Position numbers and translations under genes: made by a program. Below the pieces are notes generated by a model. It made no database searches and was not told where the DNA came from. It worked only from the letters and a program-made list of their open reading frames with translations. A DNA stretch of 64,000 bases from JAMZMI01 sp039970095 (GTDB lineage Bacteria; Bacteroidota; Bacteroidia; Cytophagales; Cyclobacteriaceae). Positions 28,256 through 36,657 of the stretch are shown here, piece by piece (within the stretch, counting starts at the first letter, position 1; each line of letters opens with the position of its first letter). The stretch is from the NCBI GenBank assembly GCA_039970095.1, contig JBDVMP010000053.1:1-64000 (forward strand), read 5' to 3'.

Positions 28256-29302
28256 TTGAAGAAAGTTGATTATCTCATTGTAGGGCAGGGAATTGCCGGA
28301 ACATTGCTGGCCTGGGAGTTGAAGAAGTCCGGACAAAGTATTTTCGTACTCAACAAAGAAACAGAAAACACTTCTTCGAATAAGGCCGGAGGGCTTTATA
28401 ACCCCATTACGGGGAGGCAGATGGTAAAAACCTGGCTGGCCGATGAAATTTTTCCGACACTGGAAACCTATTACGCTGATCTTGAAAAAGAGCTTTCAGC
28501 TTCTTTCCTTTTCCCAAAACCCATTTATAGGCCATTTTTCAGCATAGAAGAACAAAATGACTGGCAGGGAAAAGCCGCAACGGATGAGTTTAGTCAATAC
28601 ATTAAAAACTTGCACCACGCATCTTTGGGAATTGACGGAGTGGAAGATCCATTTGGTGGGCTGGAGTTGCAGCGGTCGGGCTCAGTTGATTTGCCTGTTT
28701 TGATACAGCAGGCAAGAAAACACTTTGAAAGTAGGGGAGAGTATGCCTCCGAGGTGTTTGAATATGAACAGCTGGAGCAATTGGAATCGGGTGTCAGGTA
28801 TAAGAATTTCGAAGCAAATTGCGTTGTGTTTTGCGAAGGGCCAGATGCCACAAGCAATCCACTGACGAGCCATCTCCCATTCAAGCCTGTGAAAGGCGAG
28901 TTGCTCAAAATCAGAACTGCATTGTCTGGGGAACGAATTGTAAACAGGGGTGTTTTTATTCTGCCAAAAGAAGGTTTTTTCAAGGTAGGGTCAACGTATG
29001 ATCATGCACGGCTAGATCATGAACCCACTGAGGCGGGAAAAAAAAATATAACAGAGCGACTTGCAAAAATTTATAAAAAGGATTTTGAGATTGTGGATCA
29101 TACCGCGGGAGTACGACCGGCCACATTTGATCGAAGACCTTTTATTGGCCTGCTCGGTTCGCAACAACAAATAGGAGTGTTTAATGGTTTTGGAACAAAA
29201 GGCGTTTCCTTAGTTCCTTTTTTTGCAACCCAGTTTGTAAATTACTTGTTAGGTAATGGACATCTTTACCCGGAGGTTGATCTTCGCAGAGTGGAGAAAT
29301 GA
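28256..29302 (+). CDS. FAD-dependent oxidoreductase (DAO family)
   Basis: A protein of about 348 residues of the D-amino-acid oxidase/GlpO-like family. The dinucleotide-binding motif VGQGIAGTLLAW lies right at the N-terminus. GGLYNPITGR near 45 and the C-terminal HTAGVRPATFDRRPF and NGFGTKGVSL segments are family landmarks, also seen in the oxidase domain of MnmC. The substrate is unknown. The start is taken as TTG 28256 because it puts the FAD motif at residue 8; GTG 28238 is equally possible. The stop overlaps the next ATG (ATGA). Confidence 0.82.
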   Translation: MKKVDYLIVGQGIAGTLLAWELKKSGQSIFVLNKETENTSSNKAGGLYNPITGRQMVKTWLADEIFPTLETYYADLEKELSASFLFPKPIYRPFFSIEEQNDWQGKAATDEFSQYIKNLHHASLGIDGVEDPFGGLELQRSGSVDLPVLIQQARKHFESRGEYASEVFEYEQLEQLESGVRYKNFEANCVVFCEGPDATSNPLTSHLPFKPVKGELLKIRTALSGERIVNRGVFILPKEGFFKVGSTYDHARLDHEPTEAGKKNITERLAKIYKKDFEIVDHTAGVRPATFDRRPFIGLLGSQQQIGVFNGFGTKGVSLVPFFATQFVNYLLGNGHLYPEVDLRRVEK

Positions 29303-32300
29303 TTTATATGAAGAGAGTTCTGGTTTCGATAGGGTTAATTCTAGGTTTTGCTTTTTCAGCATCGGCCCAGTATTACTATACCGAGTTCGGTCAAAACCGC
29401 ATTCAGTATAAGAAGTTCGACTGGTACTTTTACTCCACCAATAATTTCGAGGTTTACTATTACTCCGGCGGTCATAAGTATGCGCTTCAGGCTCTGGATT
29501 TTTTGGAGGAGGAGTTTGTTGAGATTACAGATATTCTTGGCTATGCGCCCTACACCAAAACGAAGATTTTCATCTACAACTCCGTTCAGGACATCCAGCA
29601 GAGCAACATAGGAGTTGGTGGAGATGTGTTTACGATTGGAGGCAAAACCGATTTTGTAAAACTTCAGGTAGAGCTTGCTCACCCGGGTAGTGCATTGGCG
29701 TTTAAGCAGAAGATGGTAGAGAAGCTGGCCGAGATCCTCATCAACGATATGATGTTTGGGGGTAGTCTGGCTGAGATTTTCCAAAACTCCTACCTATTGG
29801 CTCTTCCTGAGTGGTTTATTGGTGGTGCATCGAGGTATCTGGCATACGGCTGGTCAGAAGAAATGGATGATTATGTGAGGGATTATCTATCGAGAAAAAA
29901 AATAAACAGAAACTTAAAACTGCAGGGTGAGGATGCCGCTCTCGTGGGGCAGTCAATATGGAATTTCATTGCTATCAAATACGGGGAAGGAAACATTTCA
30001 AATATTCTAAACCTGACCCGAATCATCAGAAATGAAGAAAATAGTATAGCCAGCACCCTTGGTATCGATTTTAAGCAGCTGCTAAAAGACTGGAGGGAGT
30101 ACTATCAGGTTCAAAGTCAGGAGATTGCCAAGAGCTACAGAGTGCCTGAAGAAAATGAAGAAGTAGCATCATACAGAAATCCGAATGTGCACATCGGCCA
30201 TACCGAAATGAATGCAACGGGAGACAAAGCGGCGTACACTTATCATAAAAATGGTAAGTATGAAGTGATCGTCGCTGATCTCACGACAGGAAAACAAACA
30301 CGGGTAATGGATGGAGGATATTTGGTCAATGGCCAGGAGATTGATTATAACCTTCCCCTGATCGATTGGCAAAATGATCACACGCTGGGCGTACTATACT
30401 TCAAAAGAGGCTATCTATATCTGGCTACCTACGATCTGGCCACTGGCCAAAGACTTCAAAAGCCCCTGACACGATTCAATCAGATAGAGAGTTTTTCTTT
30501 CAATGACAATGGTAAACTGGCCGTGATTAGTGGTGATGTGGATGGCAAGAATGACCTCTTCCTGGTAAGCATGAGAAGAAATGCGCTGAAGCGCATTACA
30601 GATGATCATTTTGATGATTTGGATCCGGCGTTTGTTCCGGGCAGTGCCGCCGTGGTGTTCAGTTCCAATAGGGTGACGGATTCAGTAAAAGTTTCTGACG
30701 TCAAACTCAAGGACATTGGCAATGTTTACAACCTCTTTATTTACAACCTGGATACTACCACACATGAGTTTGTCAGGCTGACAAATACCTTTAGCAAGGA
30801 CCTGAAGCCAATCCCAAAAGACCGGCAGACCTTCTATTATTTGAGTGATCAAAAAGGGCTTAATAATATTTACAAGTACAGTTTACAAGACTCTACATTT
30901 ATTCAGGTCAGCAATTATCAATACAACGTTCGGGATTACGATATTTCAGCAGGTGCGGACGACATTGCCTATGTTATGCTCGAAAATGGGCGTGAGCGCG
31001 TATTTGTTGACAATCAGGCTGATTTGAATACACAGACATTCACGCCACAAACTGCAAGAAAGAGACTGGAACAAGCTCGATTTGTGGTGAGCAGGCTACC
31101 CAAAATCAGCGTAAAAGCGGAACAAATCTCTGAGCCAATTATTGTTGAGGATGAATTTTCAGGAGCTGATTCTCTGCTCCTGCCCGATGCGTTCTTCTTC
31201 TCGGATGCCGACAGCATTGCCGACGATGGTGTTGAAGAAAACCTCATTTCAGAAGAAGAAGATGATTTTATCGACATTGACAACTATGAGTTTGAAGATG
31301 AGAAAAAACCGGCATACCGACCGGAATCCTTTTTCTCCAATTATCGAAAATTTGAGCGCAAATCGCGAGTGCTGGGGCCTATTGGCTATGAGCCCCGGTT
31401 TAGTTTCAGCAACCTTGTGACCTCCGCGGCGGTGGATCCTATCAGAGGCTTTTCGTTTCTTTTGGAGTCAGAGATCAGTGATATATTAGAAAATCACAGG
31501 CTAACAGGAGGGGTGCTCGTTACTACAGATTTCACCAGTGGTGATATATATGCCGAATATGACTATCTCAAATATTGGATGGACTTCAGGCTGAGAATGG
31601 ACCGCAGAGTCTATTTGTTTAAAGGAGCGGAAACAGATCAGGAGCCACGGCAAAAATATACATTGAGCAAAATCGAACTGGCCGCCGCTTTGCCTTTGTC
31701 AAATACCTTCAGGCTGGAAGTAGCACCTATCGTGGCGATTACTAACTTCGAAAACCTGCAAAGTGACTATGTGATAGGGAGTCCAGACGCAGCAGACTTT
31801 GCTCCAGACAAGACCGTAACTTTCTTTGGAGGAAAGGGTGCCATGATCCTTGACAACACCATTGAGAGAGGGTTCAATATTTACCAGGGGACTAAGGGAA
31901 AAATTGAATATACCAATTACTACTCTTTCAAAAACCCTGAGCGGAACTTTAGCCGCATTGTTGCTGATCTCAGACATTATCAAAAATTGCACAAAGAAAT
32001 TACGTTGGCAGGCCGTTTGTATTATGGGCGTTCTGTAGGTAACAATCCTCAAAATTTCATGATCGGGGGAATGCAAAACTGGATATTCCAGCAGCAAGCA
32101 TCTCAGGGCACGAACGATCCGCTTGAGATTCTAGACAGCAATGAGGACGCTACATACCTCAACTATAAGGATAATTCCAACATCCTTTTCACGGAGTTTG
32201 TGACAAACTTGAGGGGGTTCGATCTGAATGAAGCCTATGGTTCCAATGCATTGGTTTTCAATGCAGAGTTGAGAGTGCCGCTGTTCAGATATTTTTCAAG

Positions 32301-32619
32301 GGCACCTATTACCTCCAATTTTCTGAGGAACTTTCAGCTCATTGGTTTCTATGATTTTGGATCTGCCTGGAGCGGAAAATCCCCAATATTCAATGATGTG
32401 GTCATCACTAAAACGTACAAACCTAGCGAGGATAATGGATCCGCTTTACCATTTAGTGCGGAGATAGCCAGCTTTCAAAACCCGTGGCTCGCTGGTTATG
32501 GCTGGGGCCTCAGGACAGTCTTCTTGGGCTACTACCTCAAGCTGGATGTAGCCAAGCCTATTCAGGATTATAAAGTGGGTTCTACTCGTATTTACCTTAC
32601 TATTGGATTAGATTTCTAA
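29299..32619 (+). CDS. MA-peptidase-like / TolB-like propeller / outer-membrane barrel fusion
   Basis: A 1106-residue exported protein with a signal peptide ending SASAQ. Residues about 40-280 resemble an M1/MA-like gluzincin domain (LPEWFIGGASRYLAYGW near 172), but the zinc HExxH and the downstream Glu are missing. Residues about 290-640 are a beta-propeller of TolB/DPP-IV-like blades (DDLDPAFVPGSAAVVFSSNR). An acidic linker with many Asp and Glu spans about 615-690. The last 390 residues are an Omp85/surface-antigen-like beta-barrel ending in IYLTIGLDF with a terminal Phe, the usual outer-membrane insertion signal. Proteins with this layout recur in Cytophagales and are named TolB-like, but their role is not established. 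The gene is coupled to the FAD gene by ATGA. Confidence 0.8.
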   Translation: MIYMKRVLVSIGLILGFAFSASAQYYYTEFGQNRIQYKKFDWYFYSTNNFEVYYYSGGHKYALQALDFLEEEFVEITDILGYAPYTKTKIFIYNSVQDIQQSNIGVGGDVFTIGGKTDFVKLQVELAHPGSALAFKQKMVEKLAEILINDMMFGGSLAEIFQNSYLLALPEWFIGGASRYLAYGWSEEMDDYVRDYLSRKKINRNLKLQGEDAALVGQSIWNFIAIKYGEGNISNILNLTRIIRNEENSIASTLGIDFKQLLKDWREYYQVQSQEIAKSYRVPEENEEVASYRNPNVHIGHTEMNATGDKAAYTYHKNGKYEVIVADLTTGKQTRVMDGGYLVNGQEIDYNLPLIDWQNDHTLGVLYFKRGYLYLATYDLATGQRLQKPLTRFNQIESFSFNDNGKLAVISGDVDGKNDLFLVSMRRNALKRITDDHFDDLDPAFVPGSAAVVFSSNRVTDSVKVSDVKLKDIGNVYNLFIYNLDTTTHEFVRLTNTFSKDLKPIPKDRQTFYYLSDQKGLNNIYKYSLQDSTFIQVSNYQYNVRDYDISAGADDIAYVMLENGRERVFVDNQADLNTQTFTPQTARKRLEQARFVVSRLPKISVKAEQISEPIIVEDEFSGADSLLLPDAFFFSDADSIADDGVEENLISEEEDDFIDIDNYEFEDEKKPAYRPESFFSNYRKFERKSRVLGPIGYEPRFSFSNLVTSAAVDPIRGFSFLLESEISDILENHRLTGGVLVTTDFTSGDIYAEYDYLKYWMDFRLRMDRRVYLFKGAETDQEPRQKYTLSKIELAAALPLSNTFRLEVAPIVAITNFENLQSDYVIGSPDAADFAPDKTVTFFGGKGAMILDNTIERGFNIYQGTKGKIEYTNYYSFKNPERNFSRIVADLRHYQKLHKEITLAGRLYYGRSVGNNPQNFMIGGMQNWIFQQQASQGTNDPLEILDSNEDATYLNYKDNSNILFTEFVTNLRGFDLNEAYGSNALVFNAELRVPLFRYFSRAPITSNFLRNFQLIGFYDFGSAWSGKSPIFNDVVITKTYKPSEDNGSALPFSAEIASFQNPWLAGYGWGLRTVFLGYYLKLDVAKPIQDYKVGSTRIYLTIGLDF

Positions 32620-32627
32620 ATTTGCGG

Positions 32628-33500
32628 ATGCTTTTATCTATGACGGGTTTTGGAGCTGCAGAGGTTTCAACCCAAACTCACCTTGTAAAGGTGGAAATAA
32701 GATCACTCAACAGTAAATTCCTTGACATCAACATGCGGCTTCCAAGGGAGCTTTCTGATAAGGAATTATTCATCAGAAATCTAATAGGAAAACATTTGGG
32801 AAGAGGAAAGGTCAACTTTTCGATTGACCTGGCGCCTGTGAACTTGCAAGAGCCCACCGTACAGATCAATGATCACCTATTCAAGAGCTACTATCAGAAG
32901 TTTACGGATTTGGCAGGAGCGGTCGGAGCAAATACTTCGGATGTATTTAAGCTAGCTCTTCAGGCACCAGATGTGATCACCAATGATGAAAGTGCTGAAA
33001 TCGCCGATTGGGAGAGTATAGTGAAGGTCATAGAAACTGCCCTGACAAATTGCAATGAATTTAGAAGCCAGGAGGGTGCGGCACTTCAGAAAAAATTGGA
33101 TCAATATATAAGTGTGATCAAAGAAGCACTGGCTGAAGTGGCTGAGCAGGACGATAAGCGAATCAAGCAGATAAAAGAAAGAATCTCGGCGAGCCTTGAT
33201 GAAATCAAAGAAAAGGTGCAGGTAGATCAGAATCGTTTTGAGCAGGAACTTATCTACTACATAGAGAAGATTGATATTACAGAAGAGAAGGTGAGACTAG
33301 CCGGTCACCTGGACTTTTTTCTTCAGGTAATGCAAGACAAAGAATCGCAGGGCAAGAAGCTCGGTTTCATATCGCAGGAAATAGGTAGAGAAATAAATAC
33401 CATTGGTGCCAAAGCCAATGATGCGGTGATCCAAAGGGCCGTAGTTCGTATGAAAGACGAACTGGAAAAAATCAAGGAACAATCCATGAACATTCTATAA
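32628..33500 (+). CDS. yicC: YicC family endoribonuclease-like protein
   Basis: A 290-residue protein of the YicC/DUF1732 family. The N-terminal signature SMTGFG is at residues 4-9, with VEIRSLNSKFLD just behind. The C-terminal DUF1732 segment carries FLQVMQDKESQGKKLGFISQEIGREINTIGAKAND in pieces near 230-265. E. coli YicC acts as an endoribonuclease in sRNA turnover, and the family belongs to the bacterial core. ATG 32628 gives the canonical N-terminus; the TTG two codons earlier is unlikely. It lies 8 bp behind the barrel-fusion gene. Confidence 0.9.
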   Translation: MLLSMTGFGAAEVSTQTHLVKVEIRSLNSKFLDINMRLPRELSDKELFIRNLIGKHLGRGKVNFSIDLAPVNLQEPTVQINDHLFKSYYQKFTDLAGAVGANTSDVFKLALQAPDVITNDESAEIADWESIVKVIETALTNCNEFRSQEGAALQKKLDQYISVIKEALAEVAEQDDKRIKQIKERISASLDEIKEKVQVDQNRFEQELIYYIEKIDITEEKVRLAGHLDFFLQVMQDKESQGKKLGFISQEIGREINTIGAKANDAVIQRAVVRMKDELEKIKEQSMNIL

Positions 33501-33519
33501 AAAAGCCGCCACCGGGAGT

Positions 33520-33578
33520 GACAAGAAGCGATCTCAATAGTGGTTCTGATGAATTGATTGAGATCGCTTCTGTCTTTT
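33520..33578. terminator. long bidirectional terminator hairpin
   Basis: Positions 33524-33538 (AGAAGCGATCTCAAT) are the exact reverse complement of 33557-33571, a perfect 15-bp stem with an 18-nt loop. The stem can be extended by GAC/GTC beyond a one-base bulge. TTTT follows on the plus strand, and an A-rich stretch at 33497-33504 serves the minus strand. It sits between the convergent yicC and DUF2911 genes. Confidence 0.8.
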
Positions 33579-33582
33579 AGGT

Positions 33583-34110
33583 CTATTTTGAAATCGAGAA
33601 TTCCACGATGGTGGCTCCCCATTTCAAAGTTGCTTTTCCGCTATCGTCAATGTCAATGGTAAACTTCTCTACGGAAGTGTCTCCGGTTTTCGCATCTGCG
33701 GTGACTCGCAGGACATCTTTCGCAGGATCGTAATCGTAGGCTCCCCATTGCTGCCATACTTCATTGAAGATGAGGCTCCACTCGGATTTGTTGTTGATGG
33801 TGAAAAATCCATATTTACCTTTTTTCAGGGTTTGGCCATTCACCTTTACATCTTCCGAAACCTCTATCCACGATGCTTCATTGGCACCTGTTCTCCATAC
33901 TTTTCCGGACTCGGTGAGCTTGTAGAGGTCTCTGCCTTTTAGTGAAGGCTGACTGTAGTCAATAGTGACGGAAATACCATTAATAGTTGCTGTAGCTTGA
34001 GCTGGCGGACTGGGCCTTTTACTTTTGTCCTTCTGAGCTTGCGCTGCAAAGGTGGCGGCACAGATGAGCATTGTAAATGCGAATACTTGAATGTAGACTT
34101 GTTTTTTCAT
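33583..34110 (-). CDS. DUF2911 domain-containing exported protein
   Basis: A 175-residue protein with a signal peptide (MKKQVYIQVFAFTML, cleavage near AAQAQ) and one DUF2911 domain. Landmarks are SLKGRDLY near 57, VWRTGANEAS near 70, KGKYGFFTI near 95 and WGAYDYDPAKD near 118. The family is common in Bacteroidota, beta-rich and of unknown function. The start is ATG 34110; a longer frame upstream has no signal-peptide logic. It is transcribed alone, with a strong terminator behind it. Confidence 0.85.
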   Translation of the reverse strand: MKKQVYIQVFAFTMLICAATFAAQAQKDKSKRPSPPAQATATINGISVTIDYSQPSLKGRDLYKLTESGKVWRTGANEASWIEVSEDVKVNGQTLKKGKYGFFTINNKSEWSLIFNEVWQQWGAYDYDPAKDVLRVTADAKTGDTSVEKFTIDIDDSGKATLKWGATIVEFSISK

Positions 34111-34359
34111 GAGAATAATCTTTTGTTTTGTGAAATTAGTAACGGCAGAAAGGTGCTTCCGATAACGAAAGTCAGAATACTTTTGTTCGGAAAGCAGTCT
34201 GCACGACAAAGGTGAGTTTATGGCTCTTGATCATTTGATGTCACGAGTTTTAAAGTGAAATATTAAATTCACTGTTATCTTGTTTGCTCGATCCTTGATT
34301 TACAGGGGCTTAGTCCTCAAAATGAGGGAAATGATTAAATTGTATGAAAATCTAGACAC

Positions 34360-34929
34360 ATGAAAAATCTTTACGGAGTTCTCGCCGGATCTATTTTGCT
34401 TTTTGTGGATTGCTCAGACGTGAGCCGAGAAAAGCGCCCGCTTGTCAATGAAATAAATGAAAAGGTACGTCATATAGACGCTAACCACAGGGTTCAGATC
34501 TTGGAGGACGATTTTCATCAAGGTGACTCTGTTTATAAGATCAGAGGTTACCTTATGGAAGGAATCATGCTCAAGCTTGTGGGCGTTCTGAATACACCTC
34601 ACGTAGAACGTGATGATTATTTTTATTTCGAAAATGGAGCTCCCATTTTTTCTGGACATGTTGTCGTTTCGCGGGATGATCGTGTGGCCTCTGAATTCAA
34701 GTATTATTATAACTCAGACGGAACTGTAGATGAGGCTTTGTTTTGGAAAGATGTCTATGAGCGGGGTAAGCAATTTCCGCATGAGCACTTTCAGGAGTTT
34801 AATCCTGATCAGGATTCGCTGAAAAGAACGGAGGATGATCGTTTGGCTTTTTTTATGGAAAAACTCAGCGTAGAAGGTTTTGAGATTCATCATTTGAATG
34901 AGAACAGAGACGCAAACGTGGGGAGGTAG
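34360..34929 (+). CDS. putative lipoprotein, function unknown
   Basis: A 189-residue protein with a short hydrophobic N-terminus and a plausible lipobox FVDC with Cys18. I do not recognise the family. The body is charged and predicted beta-rich, with repeated Tyr/Phe pairs (DDYFYFENG, KYYYNSDG), which suggests a small periplasmic or outer-membrane-attached protein. It abuts the MazG gene: the TAG stop is followed at once by the next ATG, so the pair is probably co-transcribed. Confidence 0.65.
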   Translation: MKNLYGVLAGSILLFVDCSDVSREKRPLVNEINEKVRHIDANHRVQILEDDFHQGDSVYKIRGYLMEGIMLKLVGVLNTPHVERDDYFYFENGAPIFSGHVVVSRDDRVASEFKYYYNSDGTVDEALFWKDVYERGKQFPHEHFQEFNPDQDSLKRTEDDRLAFFMEKLSVEGFEIHHLNENRDANVGR

Positions 34930-35256
34930 ATGAGAATAGAAGAGGCGCAGGAAAAGGTAGATCACTGGATCAAGACAATTGGGGTACGTTATTTTAACGA
35001 GCTGACAAACATGACCATCCTCACCGAGGAAGTAGGTGAGCTGGCCAGGATCATGTCGCGCACTTATGGTGAGCAGTCCTTCAAGGAGTCCGATAAAAAT
35101 CGTGACCTTGGTGATGAGATGGCAGACGTGCTTTGGGTTTTGATATGTTTGGCGAATCAAACCGGTGTAAACCTAACAGAAGCTTTTGAGAAGAATCTCG
35201 AGAAAAAGACTCTGCGAGACGCTGATCGTCACAAACAAAACGACAAATTAGCTTAA
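34930..35256 (+). CDS. MazG-like nucleotide pyrophosphohydrolase
   Basis: A 108-residue all-alpha NTP pyrophosphatase of the MazG superfamily. The metal-binding ExxE and ExxD pattern is visible as LTEEVGELARIM near 33-44 and LGDEMADVLWVL near 60-71. Such enzymes hydrolyse non-canonical or excess NTPs to NMP and PPi. It is the short single-domain type, so house-cleaning is the likely role and specificity is unknown. A purine-rich GGGGAGG stretch precedes the ATG. The stop overlaps the next start (TAATG). Confidence 0.88.
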   Translation: MRIEEAQEKVDHWIKTIGVRYFNELTNMTILTEEVGELARIMSRTYGEQSFKESDKNRDLGDEMADVLWVLICLANQTGVNLTEAFEKNLEKKTLRDADRHKQNDKLA

Positions 35257-35663
35257 TGGAAATTTCATTAACCACGCCGGCATTGCTATTCCCGGCTATT
35301 TCATTGCTTTTACTGGCCTATACCAATCGCTTTTTGGCTATTGCTAATATCATCAGGCAGCTTCATCGCAAGTATCTGGATAATCCCGAAGGGATTTTGG
35401 AAGGTCAGCTCAAAAACCTGCGAGGGAGGCTTCATCTGATCAGGATCATGCAATTAACAGGCGTATCTAGCTTGCTGCTTTGCGTGCTAGCCATGGTTTT
35501 GATTTTCTTTGGGCTGATGCGTGCGGGTGAACTGGTTTTTGGTGTTTCATTGCTGCTTTTCCTTTCATCACTGGTAGTGTCGCTTAGGGAGATTCAGCTA
35601 TCTACAAAAGCCCTGGAAATAGAATTGAGTGATATGGAGTTAGGATCAAAATATAAATTTTAA
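35256..35663 (+). CDS. DUF2721 domain-containing membrane protein
   Basis: A 135-residue membrane protein with three hydrophobic segments (about 8-26, 65-85 and 90-110). The region between the first two is basic (RQLHRKY and RGRLHLIR) and probably cytoplasmic. Layout and length match DUF2721, whose function is unknown. It is translationally coupled to the MazG gene by a 1-base overlap. Confidence 0.8.
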   Translation: MEISLTTPALLFPAISLLLLAYTNRFLAIANIIRQLHRKYLDNPEGILEGQLKNLRGRLHLIRIMQLTGVSSLLLCVLAMVLIFFGLMRAGELVFGVSLLLFLSSLVVSLREIQLSTKALEIELSDMELGSKYKF

Positions 35664-35665
35664 AC

Positions 35666-35953
35666 ATGAATTATCTGGTTATTGGGAGAGACGGCAAAGA
35701 TGCCGCCGAAAGAAGACAAGTTCAGAGACAAGCTCATCTTGAAAGTGTGGGGAAAATGAAAGCTGAGGGCAAAGTGCTATACGCTGTAGCCATGCTGAAT
35801 CAAGGCAAGATGGTGGGTTCGGTAATGGTCTTTGATTTTAGTAGTGCGGAGGAGCTGGAAGCATGGAAATCCAGCGAGCCTTACATTACCGGAGGGGTTT
35901 GGGAAGATGTGGAGATTACGGAATGTGCCATTCCTCCATCTTTTCAGAATTAA
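35666..35953 (+). CDS. YciI family protein
   Basis: A 95-residue protein with the dimeric ferredoxin-like fold of the YciI/YCII family. Recognisable elements are an N-terminal YLVIGRDGKDA strand, a central His (QAHLESVGKM near 27), and the C-terminal EAWKSSEPYITGGVWEDVEI. Relatives include enzymes and many uncharacterised proteins. It lies 2 bp after the DUF2721 gene, so four genes (lipoprotein, MazG, DUF2721, YciI) form one run. The 3' end overlaps comB by 4 bp, convergent. Confidence 0.85.
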   Translation: MNYLVIGRDGKDAAERRQVQRQAHLESVGKMKAEGKVLYAVAMLNQGKMVGSVMVFDFSSAEELEAWKSSEPYITGGVWEDVEITECAIPPSFQN

Positions 35954-36657
35954 CTAAGGTTGGTGATTTTGCCATCGATGTAAGCAGGCACCACCTCAAA
36001 CTCGTCCTGTTTCATACAAAATTCAATGTCTTTTTCTACACCAAATTTGCTTAGCCTTTTGGCGTGAGCGCTTGATTGAGCGGCCAGGAGCAAATCATTT
36101 TTGTGCAGGTCAAAAGTGCCTCTGGCGAGAAAAGCCGAATCTCCACTGATTTCGTGCGTATTGTGTAGTTTATCAGCAAGAGCACCAGCAAAAAGTGTGT
36201 CTTCCAGATTTACGGTTCCTTTCCATCCGGCACAGTGAATGATTACGTCTTTGTTGGATTTGCGGATATGAGCTGCAAGAGCCCCTATGTTGAGAAAGGC
36301 GCCAATTAATATTTCATCTGCCCCAATTGAACGTGCGATGGCTTGAGTGCCATTGGTAGTTGTGACGGCTACTTCTTTATTGGTGGCTTTTTCGCTCATG
36401 TACTCGAACGGCGAATTTCCAATATTGAATCCTTCTACCTTTATGCCGCCCCTTTCGCCAGCCATGACTTTACCTTCTTTGCCAAGAGCAAAGCACGCGC
36501 CAACTTCAGCTACGGGATAGATGGCCTCCACACCAGTAGCCATGCCTGATACCATGCAGGACGTGGCACGAAAGATGTCGACTGCCACTACAATTTTCCC
36601 GGTCAGGTCAAATTGATGAATCAATTCTGGCGTTAGGCAAACCTCTACAGTGTTCAT
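35950..36657 (-). CDS. comB: 2-phosphosulfolactate phosphatase-like protein
   Basis: A 235-residue ComB-family protein. The signature segments are VDIFRATSCMVSG near 28, AGERGGIKVEGFNIGNSP near 67, TTTNGTQAI near 97 and HCAGWKG near 140. In methanogens ComB dephosphorylates phosphosulfolactate on the coenzyme M route. Bacteroidota do not make coenzyme M, so here it may feed sulfolactate or sulfonolipid metabolism or act on another phosphate. No comA or comC is nearby. It follows gcvT directly with no gap. Confidence 0.85.
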   Translation of the reverse strand: MNTVEVCLTPELIHQFDLTGKIVVAVDIFRATSCMVSGMATGVEAIYPVAEVGACFALGKEGKVMAGERGGIKVEGFNIGNSPFEYMSEKATNKEVAVTTTNGTQAIARSIGADEILIGAFLNIGALAAHIRKSNKDVIIHCAGWKGTVNLEDTLFAGALADKLHNTHEISGDSAFLARGTFDLHKNDLLLAAQSSAHAKRLSKFGVEKDIEFCMKQDEFEVVPAYIDGKITNLS

